Virus record (IMG/VR): IMGVR_UViG_3300001372_000009
Span: 1 to 31,126 of that record
Direction: 5' to 3' (one strand)
Origin: a virus
DNA: 31,126 nucleotides
Of this stretch, positions 6,768 to 14,057 are shown one piece after another (the stretch's first letter is position 1; the number at the start of each line of letters is the position of its first letter). The translations under genes and the position numbers were made by a program. Below the pieces are notes generated by a model, which searched no databases, had not been told where the DNA came from, and saw only the letters and a list, made by a program, of their open reading frames with translations.

Positions 6768-7385
6768 ATGAGCCTCCAATCCATATCTCGTTTTTCAAAC
6801 AATAACCTGGGCGGTATCCTGGAACTGCGCGTGGCCAGTGCTTCTGATTTTGAGTCCATCCCGGATCCTGTCAATGGTATAGTCTTCGGCGATGTGGTTT
6901 TTAAGGCTGGTAAGAGCTGGTCCATCTGGGAGTATACCCATGAGACATCCAACGCCAACAGCCGTTCCAGGCAAACCCGCGAAGGATCCAGCAAACAAAA
7001 CCGCCTTCCATTCTTCATCGCAAAAGATCGAGCCGAAGTGCGTGAAATATTGTTGCGCGCAGAGACCGATGAAATGATCGTCTTGTTCAAAGACGCCAAC
7101 GGAGTGCAGAAGATCTTCGGCCTGTTGGATGCACCGGTGCGATTCAAATTCGATCACGATTCTGGGGCACAGCATGCCGATCGCAACAACTACGATTGCG
7201 AGTTTTATTTCTCCGGAGGTCCTGACAATATGTACGAATACAACGGCGCAATTTCCAGCGCTCCGGCGGGCACAGCGCCCGCGATCGTAAGATTCAATGG
7301 CGTTGCTATTGCTTCACTTCAGCCAGGCGAAACGCTTAACCTGGTTTCCGATTTCGGTTTCACTGAATTCTATATAACAGCATGA
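6768..7385 (+). CDS. Putative phage structural (tail-associated) protein
   Basis: A 205-aa protein, first gene after late box 1. It begins MSLQSISRFSNNNLGGILEL and is rich in beta strands: IVFGDVVFKAGKSWSIWEYT, EMIVLFKDANGVQKIFGLL, NNYDCEFYFSGG. The last ~45 residues (APAGTAPAIVRFNGV...GETLNLVSDFGFTEFYI) look like a separate small beta domain joined by an Ala/Pro linker. Position before the fibre genes and the beta-rich make-up suggest a virion component such as a tail tube-like or fibre-adaptor protein. There is no decisive motif. It overlaps the next short frame by ATGA at 7382. Confidence 0.6.
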   Translation: MSLQSISRFSNNNLGGILELRVASASDFESIPDPVNGIVFGDVVFKAGKSWSIWEYTHETSNANSRSRQTREGSSKQNRLPFFIAKDRAEVREILLRAETDEMIVLFKDANGVQKIFGLLDAPVRFKFDHDSGAQHADRNNYDCEFYFSGGPDNMYEYNGAISSAPAGTAPAIVRFNGVAIASLQPGETLNLVSDFGFTEFYITA

Positions 7386-7441
7386 CAGTTCAGGAGCTAA
7401 AAGACTACATCACCGCACAGCTTGCCGTACCTGGGTCATAA
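7382..7441 (+). pseudogene. Out-of-frame N-terminus of the fibre-like gene
   Basis: A 19-codon frame MTVQELKDYITAQLAVPGS starts with an ATGA overlap to the previous gene and hits TAA at 7439. The fibre-like gene resumes in another frame at KVINSLFAIIDF a few bases later. The short peptide looks like the normal beginning of the downstream protein. One missing base (or two extra) near 7437-7442 would restore a continuous gene. Confidence 0.5.
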
Positions 7442-7443
7442 AG

Positions 7444-8736
7444 GTGATAAACTCATTGTTTGCCATCATTGACTTCACCACCACCCAGGTGGCCAGCATC
7501 ATTCCCGACTGGACCGCCGCATTAACCTTCAATACCGATGGAACAGCTGCAGGCGCATATTGCAAGCATCCTGATACTGATGGAAAGATCCGGATTTTCG
7601 AAACCAAGACCGATGGAAACATAAATCACGAACCGCCCACTAACCCGGTTATCACGGAAGATACTTATTGGAAGGAAGTGAGCTCGAGCGCTGGCGCAGC
7701 GATACCCGAATGGGCCGCTGGTATCTATGGCCCTGGACTGATAATCGTTTACCATAATCATAGTGTCGACGGCGATGGCCTGTACATCCTGAAAGAACCG
7801 GTCCGTCCTTTTGCCAGTGCAGACATTGAAGCAGAGATCACCGCATTAAAATGGGCACAGATATCCGGAGGAACCAGCATCGAGCATTTCAAAGGATTAT
7901 TTGCGAGTTATGCTGCACTCTCATCCGCATTTCCAGCAGCTGATCCAGGCGACTATGCCTTCGTAGATGCCGGCGCGGCAAATGATGTGATGATTTATAT
8001 ATGGGATGATGATGACGCCGATTGGATTCTTGGAGGGGCATCCGCTACACCAAATGCCAGCGAAACGGTTTCAGGATCAGCCGAAGAAGCAACCGACGCA
8101 GAGACAGCTGCAGGCACGGCCGTTGGTGGAACTGGAGCGAAGCTGTTTGTTACCCCTGCTAAACTCGCCACATGGTGGACAGCCGTTAAGGCGGCAGTAA
8201 TTACTTTTGCAGCGCAAATTACGTTTACGTCTGCACCAAGATTTAGCTCTACAACTGCAAGTCAGTTTCTTAAAGTTGACGCAAGCAAAGATTTAGAAAG
8301 CGTAGCGGCCGCATCACAATCGGAGGCGGTAACTGGAACAAACGACACTAAACCAATGACGCCGCTTTCGTCGGAAAACAAAACAAGCGTAAAGAGAGCA
8401 ACCGCGTCCGTATCCGCCGGAACATGCACTTTGAATTGCAATAACAAAGAGACAATAAGATTTGAAGATACATCGGCGCAGAGTTCTAACTATGCGGTGG
8501 CTCTTTCAAATGAAACGGTTACAGAATTAATAGAATACAACGTTCCGATAACTGGAACGTTGGTTATTACTTTTCCTTCATCCGTCGTTATGACAACAAT
8601 TGACGCACGGTGGAATAATTCAACAAAACAATTGACCTTAACTGGTACAACGGCCTCGCCTTTCTGTTTAATACTTTCAAGAATTTCGTCGACAAGGTTC
8701 GAATTAGTATCGAGTTACCCATTTTACGCATCATGA
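7444..8736 (+). CDS. Fibre-like / adhesin-like virion protein (5' end out of frame)
   Basis: A 430-aa frame opening at GTG 7444; the likely original ATG is at 7382 in another frame. After INSLFAIIDFTTTQVASIIPD come two modules resembling small carbohydrate-binding (CBM5/12-like) repeats. One has FETKTDGNINHEPPTNP then YWKEVS (residues ~55-78); the other has GIYGPGLIIVYHNHSVDGDG, LYILKEP and KWAQISGG (~89-140). Next is a low-complexity Ala/Thr/Glu stalk (SEEATDAETAAGTAVGGTGA) and a beta-rich C-terminus. This layout suits a tail-fibre or baseplate adhesin. Base composition becomes AT-richer after about 8200, hinting at a replaced C-terminal half. Receptor specificity is unknown. Confidence 0.6.
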   Translation: MINSLFAIIDFTTTQVASIIPDWTAALTFNTDGTAAGAYCKHPDTDGKIRIFETKTDGNINHEPPTNPVITEDTYWKEVSSSAGAAIPEWAAGIYGPGLIIVYHNHSVDGDGLYILKEPVRPFASADIEAEITALKWAQISGGTSIEHFKGLFASYAALSSAFPAADPGDYAFVDAGAANDVMIYIWDDDDADWILGGASATPNASETVSGSAEEATDAETAAGTAVGGTGAKLFVTPAKLATWWTAVKAAVITFAAQITFTSAPRFSSTTASQFLKVDASKDLESVAAASQSEAVTGTNDTKPMTPLSSENKTSVKRATASVSAGTCTLNCNNKETIRFEDTSAQSSNYAVALSNETVTELIEYNVPITGTLVITFPSSVVMTTIDARWNNSTKQLTLTGTTASPFCLILSRISSTRFELVSSYPFYAS

Positions 8737-9371
8737 GCTTAATAATAGAAAAAAAGAAAGTTCTTGTCCGTTTGGGTTCTCCTGTTATTGGTCAACAGAA
8801 AATACAAACGGTAAGCTCTACGTCAATCACTTTTACTTTTGTATCTACCCCGGCAGCAGGTTCTAAACTTTGCTTTTATATTGGCGCGGCATCCATATCA
8901 TCAGCACTTACGGCAACCCCAACGGGGTGGGTTAGTCTGTTCCAAAATTCAAGCAATTCACCATCTATATCAGTAGGGTATGTAATAGCGGACGGGGTTA
9001 CAAATAGCTTCACGTTTACGTATGGTAGCAGCACATTTTTAATGTGTGTTGGGTGGGAAGTTTACGGTGTTTCATCGGTTACCTATGCTGGATCGAATTT
9101 TGCCACAGGTACAAGTGGAATAATATGCGACGCGGGAATAGGATTCACAAACCAAGAGCAAAACACTTTAAAATTAGCAGGGTTTGGCCCGGCAGGCGGG
9201 AGCATGAGCGGGATAACATGGAATAATGGTTACGGAAATCAACTAGATTCATCACGCGGCGGCGGGAGCTCAAGACTATCAAACACATTGGTAACGTCAC
9301 AAGACGCCACAGTAAACTGGACAACAAACCGACAAGTGCAGTCGGCTGTAATTAAATGCGCATTACTTTAA
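8733..9371 (+). CDS. Beta-rich putative receptor-binding or tip protein
   Basis: A 212-aa protein overlapping the fibre gene by ATGA. It is dominated by Ser/Thr/Gly strands: SSTSITFTFVSTPAAGSKLC, ATPTGWVSLFQNS, SVGYVIADGVTNSFTFTYGS, MCVGWEVYGVSS, and a glycine-rich tail with GPAGGSMSG and SRGGGSSR. These traits suit an exposed adhesin fold. The codons are AT-richer than in the capsid block, which suggests recent exchange, common for host-range genes. No family is named. Confidence 0.55.
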   Translation: MSLIIEKKKVLVRLGSPVIGQQKIQTVSSTSITFTFVSTPAAGSKLCFYIGAASISSALTATPTGWVSLFQNSSNSPSISVGYVIADGVTNSFTFTYGSSTFLMCVGWEVYGVSSVTYAGSNFATGTSGIICDAGIGFTNQEQNTLKLAGFGPAGGSMSGITWNNGYGNQLDSSRGGGSSRLSNTLVTSQDATVNWTTNRQVQSAVIKCALL

Positions 9372-9393
9372 AAAACCATAAACGAATAAAATC

Positions 9394-9768
9394 ATGACAA
9401 CAGCAATCACACCGGAACAAATGGTAGCACTTGAAAACTACCAACGTCATCGCGACATTTGTAAACAATGGGTTAAGGACATTGCGACATACGTGCGTGG
9501 ACTTAATAACGGAGACGAGGCATGGGCAAAGCGCAGAGTAATAGCTGCCGGCGTTGCCTTGCATCCAAATTCTCAAGATTACTCCGAATGGATCGCCCAA
9601 ATGACAGCCACACAAAAAGGCGCAGTAATCTGGGACGGAGTTGACGCAGAAATTACGCCTGAAAATCTTTCTGCTACGGTTGACTTTTTGAACTCAAACG
9701 GTGGCGCAAAGTACGACGAGATGACAAACCTGATCTATGACCTTAGAGCTGGCCGGATTGAGTTTTGA
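9394..9768 (+). CDS. Hypothetical protein after the fibre genes
   Basis: A 124-aa protein: MTTAITPEQMVALENYQRHR, KQWVKDIATYVRGLNNGDEA, then WAKRRVIAAGVALHPNSQDY and a C-terminus LIYDLRAGRIEF. Mostly helical, no signal peptide, no membrane segment. As the last gene of the fibre block it could be a fibre chaperone or a small accessory protein; nothing in the sequence decides this. Its composition matches the AT-rich end of the preceding genes, so it probably moves with them. Confidence 0.55.
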   Translation: MTTAITPEQMVALENYQRHRDICKQWVKDIATYVRGLNNGDEAWAKRRVIAAGVALHPNSQDYSEWIAQMTATQKGAVIWDGVDAEITPENLSATVDFLNSNGGAKYDEMTNLIYDLRAGRIEF

Positions 9769-9790
9769 AAGGTCTTGGATCGGTAAAGAA

Positions 9791-9830
9791 TAACCCGTCC
9801 TAAAACCCCTAAAATCATTGTGCGAATTTG
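9791..9830 (+). promoter_or_regulatory. Late-box promoter, copy 2
   Basis: ACCCGTCCTAAAA at 9793-9805 is followed by CGAATTTG at 9823-9830, which resembles the Bacteroidota -7 element TAnnTTTG. The capsid-protease ATG (9840) is 47 nt from the box start, the same as for copy 1. No dyad as clear as in the other copies is seen. Confidence 0.6.
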
Positions 9831-9839
9831 CCTCGCGTA

Positions 9840-11204
9840 ATGATCGATATCCTTTCATACAGGCAGTGGGCTATCTCGCAACAGTTCGCCAATACCTTCG
9901 GGTTAATGGCGCTGAAGCTGTTGAATGAGGGTAAGTCCATTGATCACCTTATCAAGAAGCACAGCCACGAAAGTCTGCTCAATCGCTATGCTGCACTCGC
10001 AGCTGCTTCAGATGGGCTAGTGGTAAAAACCTCCTGGGATTCTGATGCCAAGCTCTATGTCTCCACCACAAAGTTCGGACAGAATGTAGCCATGATACCC
10101 GTCATGGGTGCACTTACCAAACGTGGAGATCTCTGCAGCTACGGCATGCGCGACTACATCGGCATGATTGACCGCGCCAACAAATCAGACAAGGTGGCCG
10201 GCATTGTGCTCGATACAGAAAGCCCGGGCGGTACCGTAGATGGTACCAACGAATTTGGCCTTGCTGTAAGGAGCAGCAAGAAACCCGTCGTGGCTTTCGG
10301 CGATGGTATGGTGGCCAGCGCTGCCTATTGGGTGGCCAGCCAGGCAAAGGAAATTATCGCCAACAAAAACAATGCTACTGAGTTCGGTTCCATCGGTGTG
10401 CTTTATATCCATGAGAACTATGAAGCGTATATCGCCAAAGAAATTGGCTCGGTAGAAATCATCCGCGCACCGCAGAGTGTGGACAAAGCCCGGGTGAATG
10501 TTATTGAGCCGCTTACCGAAGAACAGCGCGCCGAAATAAAGCTTGAGCTGCGCGATACCGCTAAAGCGTTTATCAGCACAGTAAAGCAAGGCCGCGGCGC
10601 CAAGCTCAATCCAGGAGAAGAAAACATCTTCACCGGCAAAATGTATCCTGCAAAAGATGCCCTCGCCATGGGCATGATCGACAATTTGGGCACGCTGCAG
10701 GATGCCATCAATCGTGCCGGCCAACTATCCATTAGTACTTCAGGCTCCGCAAGAGCACAAGTAAATACAAACACCATGTTTAAATCCAAATTACTCAGCT
10801 CTATTTTCGGAAAGTCCGAGAAAGCTGCAGAAGAGAACAAGCCTACAGCTGAACAAGAACAAGCAACCATGGAAGCCGCCGATGCAAAGGTGGTAGAACT
10901 GGAAGCCGAAAATCAAAGGCTGAAGGATGAGAACACAGCTCAAGGGACGAAGATCACCGGGCTGGAAGCAACCGTTTCTGAGCAGAAGACTCAGGCTCTT
11001 CAAACCAAAGTGGACGAACAAAAAGCAGAGCTCGCCAAGAAGCCAACCGGTCAGGCTACAACCGTAATTACTGAAGCAACTTCAGAAGGCAAGGTTGTTA
11101 CCGACACCAAAGTCGAAGGCTCTAACGGCAAGTATCAGACTTCCGTCGACAAGCAGGCCGCTGAAATACGTGAGCAAAACGCAAAACTTTCTACCATAAA
11201 ATGA
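9840..11204 (+). CDS. S49-family capsid maturation protease with C-terminal scaffold
   Basis: About 454 aa. The N-terminal two thirds is a SppA/ClpP-like serine peptidase: MIPVMGALTKRGD, GIVLDTESPGGTVDG near residues 122-136, then VAFGDGMVASAAYWVASQA near 150-168, where the serine of M-V-A-S-A-A-Y is the probable nucleophile, and ATEFGSIGVLYIH near 179-191. The last 140 residues are a Glu/Lys/Gln-rich coiled coil (VVELEAENQRLKDENTAQGT) typical of scaffolds. I place the start at ATG 9840; an upstream TTG (9828) overlaps the promoter-like AATTTG. The capsid gene follows with an ATGA overlap, so protease, scaffold and shell are made together. Confidence 0.88.
   Translation: MIDILSYRQWAISQQFANTFGLMALKLLNEGKSIDHLIKKHSHESLLNRYAALAAASDGLVVKTSWDSDAKLYVSTTKFGQNVAMIPVMGALTKRGDLCSYGMRDYIGMIDRANKSDKVAGIVLDTESPGGTVDGTNEFGLAVRSSKKPVVAFGDGMVASAAYWVASQAKEIIANKNNATEFGSIGVLYIHENYEAYIAKEIGSVEIIRAPQSVDKARVNVIEPLTEEQRAEIKLELRDTAKAFISTVKQGRGAKLNPGEENIFTGKMYPAKDALAMGMIDNLGTLQDAINRAGQLSISTSGSARAQVNTNTMFKSKLLSSIFGKSEKAAEENKPTAEQEQATMEAADAKVVELEAENQRLKDENTAQGTKITGLEATVSEQKTQALQTKVDEQKAELAKKPTGQATTVITEATSEGKVVTDTKVEGSNGKYQTSVDKQAAEIREQNAKLSTIK
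10776..11204 (+). CDS. Nested scaffold protein (in-frame internal start)
   Basis: An in-frame ATG at 10776, codon 313 of the protease gene, opens with MFKSKLLSSIFGKSEKAAEE, which reads like a natural protein beginning, and yields 142 aa of mostly coiled coil. Phage lambda C/Nu3 sets the precedent of a scaffold encoded by the 3' end of the protease gene. Separate translation is inferred; no strong Shine-Dalgarno is visible, as is usual in Bacteroidota. Confidence 0.45.
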   Translation: MFKSKLLSSIFGKSEKAAEENKPTAEQEQATMEAADAKVVELEAENQRLKDENTAQGTKITGLEATVSEQKTQALQTKVDEQKAELAKKPTGQATTVITEATSEGKVVTDTKVEGSNGKYQTSVDKQAAEIREQNAKLSTIK

Positions 11205-12433
11205 AAAAGCTACTCTCCTTTGGAGTGATACTCCTGCTGGTTACCGTAAGTGTTCTTACGGCCAGCCCTCTCCCGCTGCTGTTGCGTGCTCCGCAGTCCT
11301 ATACAGTGCTGAAACTGTCGGATGCTGACCTAAGCGCCATCACCGGATTTGCCGCCAACAATCAGAAAGAACTCATCGCCACCATGATTAACGGGCTCGA
11401 CATCGCCCAGGATATTATGGTGCAGCCCAATGTAAAGAACAAGATACCCATGCCGAAGCTTAAAGTCGGTAACGGGTTCAGGCCTTACAGTGGCACAGAA
11501 GAGTTCAAGACCGGCAATCTCAAATACACCGATCGCTACCTCGAGGTAAAGGTTGGTAAGCGCGAGCTGCGGATCGATCCTGAAGATTACATGGGCACCT
11601 ACTTAGCCTGGATGAATTCACCCGGATCTGATGCCGCTAAAAAAGATATCCCGTTCGCACAGTTCATGTGGGACCAGGTTATCAAAGGCGTACAGCGCGA
11701 GATCAACGATGAGACAGCGTACCTGGGTTTTGATAAGTCGGTTGCCGTTGCTTACAACATTGCCAACGCTTATGTGGTCGGCGATTACGTAACGTTCGCC
11801 ACGGCCACCAATAACCCCAACGGCATCCTGGATTACTACCTCTGTATATCCAATGCTGCTGCCGGCGATACGCCCGACACGGATCCTGACAAGTGGACGT
11901 ACGTGAGCGCGCGCGCTGTAGTACCTGGTATCGAATCACACATCCTGGCCGGCATTACAGCCACAGAGATCGCGCCCGTAGCTACCGGAGCCATCACGGC
12001 AACGGCAGGCGTGGCCATTACGGCGTTCAAGAAGATATACAGAGCCTTCCCTGCAGCTTACAAGAACTGGGGGATCATCACCAGCTGCTCGTATACCGAC
12101 TGGGAATTCCTGCTGGATGACCTGGGGGAGAAGTACAAGTCCATTAAAGACGATGCTTCTGCCAACGGATATCTCACGCTGCCAGAAACCAACAAGAAGG
12201 GCATAGTGAAACCCGCCAGCTGGCTGGGCACTTCACGCCGGTTGGTTTCCGGACCATCGATGCCAGGCGAAGCAAGGCACATGAATCTATTCCTGGGCAC
12301 CGATCTGCTGTCTGATGCAAGCTCCATCAGCACAAAAGACAGCGAACTGTGGACCATCAAGGCAGGTCTCAAGGCCCGCATCGGGTTCCAGATCCAGGAC
12401 ATGGAGGCAATCAGAGTAGGCGACCAATCTTAA
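11201..12433 (+). CDS. Major capsid protein
   Basis: A 410-aa protein directly after protease/scaffold, the position of an HK97-type shell protein. The body includes DIMVQPNVKNKIPMPKLKVG, ELRIDPEDYMGTYLAWM, QVIKGVQREINDETAYLGF and a C-terminal LWTIKAGLKARIGFQIQDME typical of Bacteroidota phage capsids. Two oddities stand out. The N-terminus MKKLLSFGVILLLVTVSVLT looks like a signal peptide or a short delta-domain. Residues ~185-235 (AYVVGDYVTF ... YYLCISNAAAGDTP ... DKWTYV) look like an inserted carbohydrate-binding (CBM5/12-like) module that could be displayed on the shell. The hydrophobic leader would presumably be removed by the upstream protease. The capsid call rests on order and length rather than one motif. 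Confidence 0.82.
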   Translation: MKKLLSFGVILLLVTVSVLTASPLPLLLRAPQSYTVLKLSDADLSAITGFAANNQKELIATMINGLDIAQDIMVQPNVKNKIPMPKLKVGNGFRPYSGTEEFKTGNLKYTDRYLEVKVGKRELRIDPEDYMGTYLAWMNSPGSDAAKKDIPFAQFMWDQVIKGVQREINDETAYLGFDKSVAVAYNIANAYVVGDYVTFATATNNPNGILDYYLCISNAAAGDTPDTDPDKWTYVSARAVVPGIESHILAGITATEIAPVATGAITATAGVAITAFKKIYRAFPAAYKNWGIITSCSYTDWEFLLDDLGEKYKSIKDDASANGYLTLPETNKKGIVKPASWLGTSRRLVSGPSMPGEARHMNLFLGTDLLSDASSISTKDSELWTIKAGLKARIGFQIQDMEAIRVGDQS

Positions 12434-12440
12434 TAAGATC

Positions 12441-12857
12441 ATGGCAAAGAAAAACACTAAAGGTGCTGCAGCCACGATGGCTGCAGCATTTAACGCAGAA
12501 GAGTTTCAGAAACTCTCTCCGGAAGAACAGGCAGCCTACATTGAAAAGCTCCACAGCGATAACGCTGCGCTTCAGGAAGCAGCAGAGGCCGCCAAAGCAG
12601 CAGCAAAAACATCAACGAAAAAAGGTGATGCAAAATCACTGCCCACTTTTGAAGTGGAAGAAGAGAAAGACATTGAAGGCGGTGAATATCAATTTACCTG
12701 CCCTACGTTTACGTGGGACGACGGTAAAGTCATTGATGTGCACAAGCTCATGGCCATGGCTGAGTCGAAAGAAGAGAAGGTGTCTGGCCCTGCCGGCGCT
12801 ATCATGGGCGAACTGGTGCGGCGCAAATCTGGCATCGTAAAACGGAAGGAGGACTAA
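12441..12857 (+). CDS. Small head-associated protein
   Basis: A 138-aa protein 7 bp after the capsid gene. The N-terminal 70 residues are Ala/Glu/Lys-rich and helical (EEAAKAAAK-like runs), the rest compact: EGGEYQFTCPTFTWDDGKVI, then GAIMGELVRRKSGIVKRKED. Position and composition suggest a head accessory or decoration protein. No family is assigned. Confidence 0.6.
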   Translation: MAKKNTKGAAATMAAAFNAEEFQKLSPEEQAAYIEKLHSDNAALQEAAEAAKAAAKTSTKKGDAKSLPTFEVEEEKDIEGGEYQFTCPTFTWDDGKVIDVHKLMAMAESKEEKVSGPAGAIMGELVRRKSGIVKRKED

Positions 12858-12860
12858 GCC

Positions 12861-13415
12861 ATGAATGACTTACTATTTACTCCCGGTGGCGATAACGTAG
12901 CGGGCCTCGTTGGCGAAATATATCTGTGCCCTCAGGCAGATATTGCCTCGGTACCTGCGCTAGCCGCCGCCTCAAGCCTGAAGACAGCTGCTGCTGATAT
13001 CGTGTGTGCATCTACCAAAAAATTCTCTCGCCTATATTTTACTGATGAGACCGGTAAAATAGAAACCAAGACCGTTGGCGAACGCGACGGTAAAGGAAGA
13101 GAAACGATGCTTACAGCGCGATATCCGAAGCTTGGCACTGAGCTCGCCGACTTTATCAGCGATAGCCAAAATACGCCTTCGGTCGTGATCTATAGGCAAC
13201 TCAATACGGGTAAGCTTTACCTTTTGGGTGTAACCAGGCTGGATAAGACTTCCACCGTACTCTCCACGGAGATCCCTGCGTACTTCGAAACGGGCGATTC
13301 AGCCAGCGGTGAAAAGCGTGCGGATCAAAATGGAGCGTTACTCTCCTGGAAGTTTACCTGCGCGCACGATCCAATTGAGTATGCCGGCGCCGTTCCTTTA
13401 GTTGCTGCACCGTAA
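12861..13415 (+). CDS. Putative virion structural protein (head/tail interface)
   Basis: A 184-aa beta-rich protein: NVAGLVGEIYLCPQADIASV, KKFSRLYFTDETGKIETKTV, SVVIYRQLNTGKLYLLGVTR, then STEIPAYFETGDSASGEKRA. The many strands without a signal sequence and the position in the capsid block suggest a virion component, possibly a head-completion or tube-like protein. It is separated by 3 bp from its neighbour, so co-transcription is clear. The specific role is not recognisable. Confidence 0.6.
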   Translation: MNDLLFTPGGDNVAGLVGEIYLCPQADIASVPALAAASSLKTAAADIVCASTKKFSRLYFTDETGKIETKTVGERDGKGRETMLTARYPKLGTELADFISDSQNTPSVVIYRQLNTGKLYLLGVTRLDKTSTVLSTEIPAYFETGDSASGEKRADQNGALLSWKFTCAHDPIEYAGAVPLVAAP

Positions 13416-13416
13416 T

Positions 13417-13623
13417 ATGTCAAAGAGATCTTCCATAGTGCAGTCGTCAGACAAAGGGATTCTTCCTGAAGATGTGGCCGCCAAATATCAGATAGCGGAT
13501 GGCAAGATGGCGAAGTTTTATTGTGCGCAATTTGGTCTGGTAGACCTTACAAAGATTTCGCTTGAGCGTGCCGCGCAGCTCGCCGATGCTGGCTATCTCG
13601 TTAAGAAAGAAGCCATAGAATAA
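13417..13623 (+). CDS. Small hypothetical protein ending the capsid block
   Basis: A 68-aa protein; ATG 13417 is preferred over the in-frame upstream ATG at 13402, which lies within the preceding gene. It reads MSKRSSIVQSSDKGILPEDV, AAKYQIADGKMAKFYCAQFG, and SLERAAQLADAGYLVKK. It is the last gene before a strong terminator. The short helical C-terminus suggests a small binding module, but no family is recognised. Confidence 0.55.
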   Translation: MSKRSSIVQSSDKGILPEDVAAKYQIADGKMAKFYCAQFGLVDLTKISLERAAQLADAGYLVKKEAIE

Positions 13624-13648
13624 CGATAGGTTTAGGTTTAGGTTAGAA

Positions 13649-13680
13649 GGGTGCTCCGAAGGACGGAGCACCCTTTTTTT
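13649..13680 (+). terminator. Rho-independent terminator closing the capsid block
   Basis: A perfect 10-bp stem (GGGTGCTCCG / CGGAGCACCC) with a 5-nt loop AAGGA is followed by seven T. It sits 25 bp after the last capsid-block stop and 9 bp before late box 3. A short TAGGTT triplet repeat (13627-13645) precedes it. Confidence 0.9.
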
Positions 13681-13686
13681 ATGGGA

Positions 13687-13728
13687 TAAACCCGTCCTAA
13701 AAGAGGGCATCAATTGCAGATAGTTTTA
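13687..13728 (+). promoter_or_regulatory. Late-box promoter, copy 3
   Basis: ACCCGTCCTAAAA at 13690-13702 follows the terminator. Downstream are GGGCATCAATTGC, close to the sequence in copy 1, and TAGTTTTA at about 13721, a near match to TAnnTTTG. The start codon of the portal block is 44 nt from the box start. A promoter right behind a terminator is the strongest support for this role. Confidence 0.65.
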
Positions 13729-13733
13729 CCACC

Positions 13734-14057
13734 ATGATTGACATCGGAACGGTGCTGCTCAAGTTTGATGAAACCTACAACGAAGCTACGCTGCAGGTGA
13801 AGAACTTCGGCATTAAGTTCATCACTTCCGATGGCCGTCTGCGTACCATGCAGGCGCGCAAGAATGTAAAATCACCCAGGCAGATTCGCACCACGCCGGC
13901 CACCAGGTCGCGTGGCAAAGGCATGTTCAACCTGCAGCGCCATGGTACCATGCTGCTGCACGATTTGAATATCGGCGAACCGCGCACGGTAAAGGTATCG
14001 CAGATCTGCGCCTTCAGAGACTTCAATTCACCCGAGTGGCATAACGTACGACACTGA
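13734..14057 (+). CDS. Hypothetical protein upstream of portal
   Basis: A 107-aa basic protein: MIDIGTVLLKFDETYNEATL, then GIKFITSDGRLRTMQARKNV and a positively charged segment TTPATRSRGKGMFNLQRHGT. It is the first gene of the portal/tail block, with its ATG only a few bases behind the promoter-like element, so the mRNA is probably leaderless or nearly so. Its stop overlaps the portal start as TGATG. No domain is recognised; it could be a head-joining or DNA-binding protein. Confidence 0.6.
   Translation: MIDIGTVLLKFDETYNEATLQVKNFGIKFITSDGRLRTMQARKNVKSPRQIRTTPATRSRGKGMFNLQRHGTMLLHDLNIGEPRTVKVSQICAFRDFNSPEWHNVRH

Noticed and set aside
10185-10870. Two long minus-strand frames under the S49 protease gene
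   Set aside because: They are antisense to catalytic motifs of a clear gene, with no promoter, signal peptide or domain.
13627-13645. Telomere-like TAGGTT triplet repeat before the capsid-block terminator
   Set aside because: Only three units; too short to suggest more than chance or a leader of the terminator hairpin.
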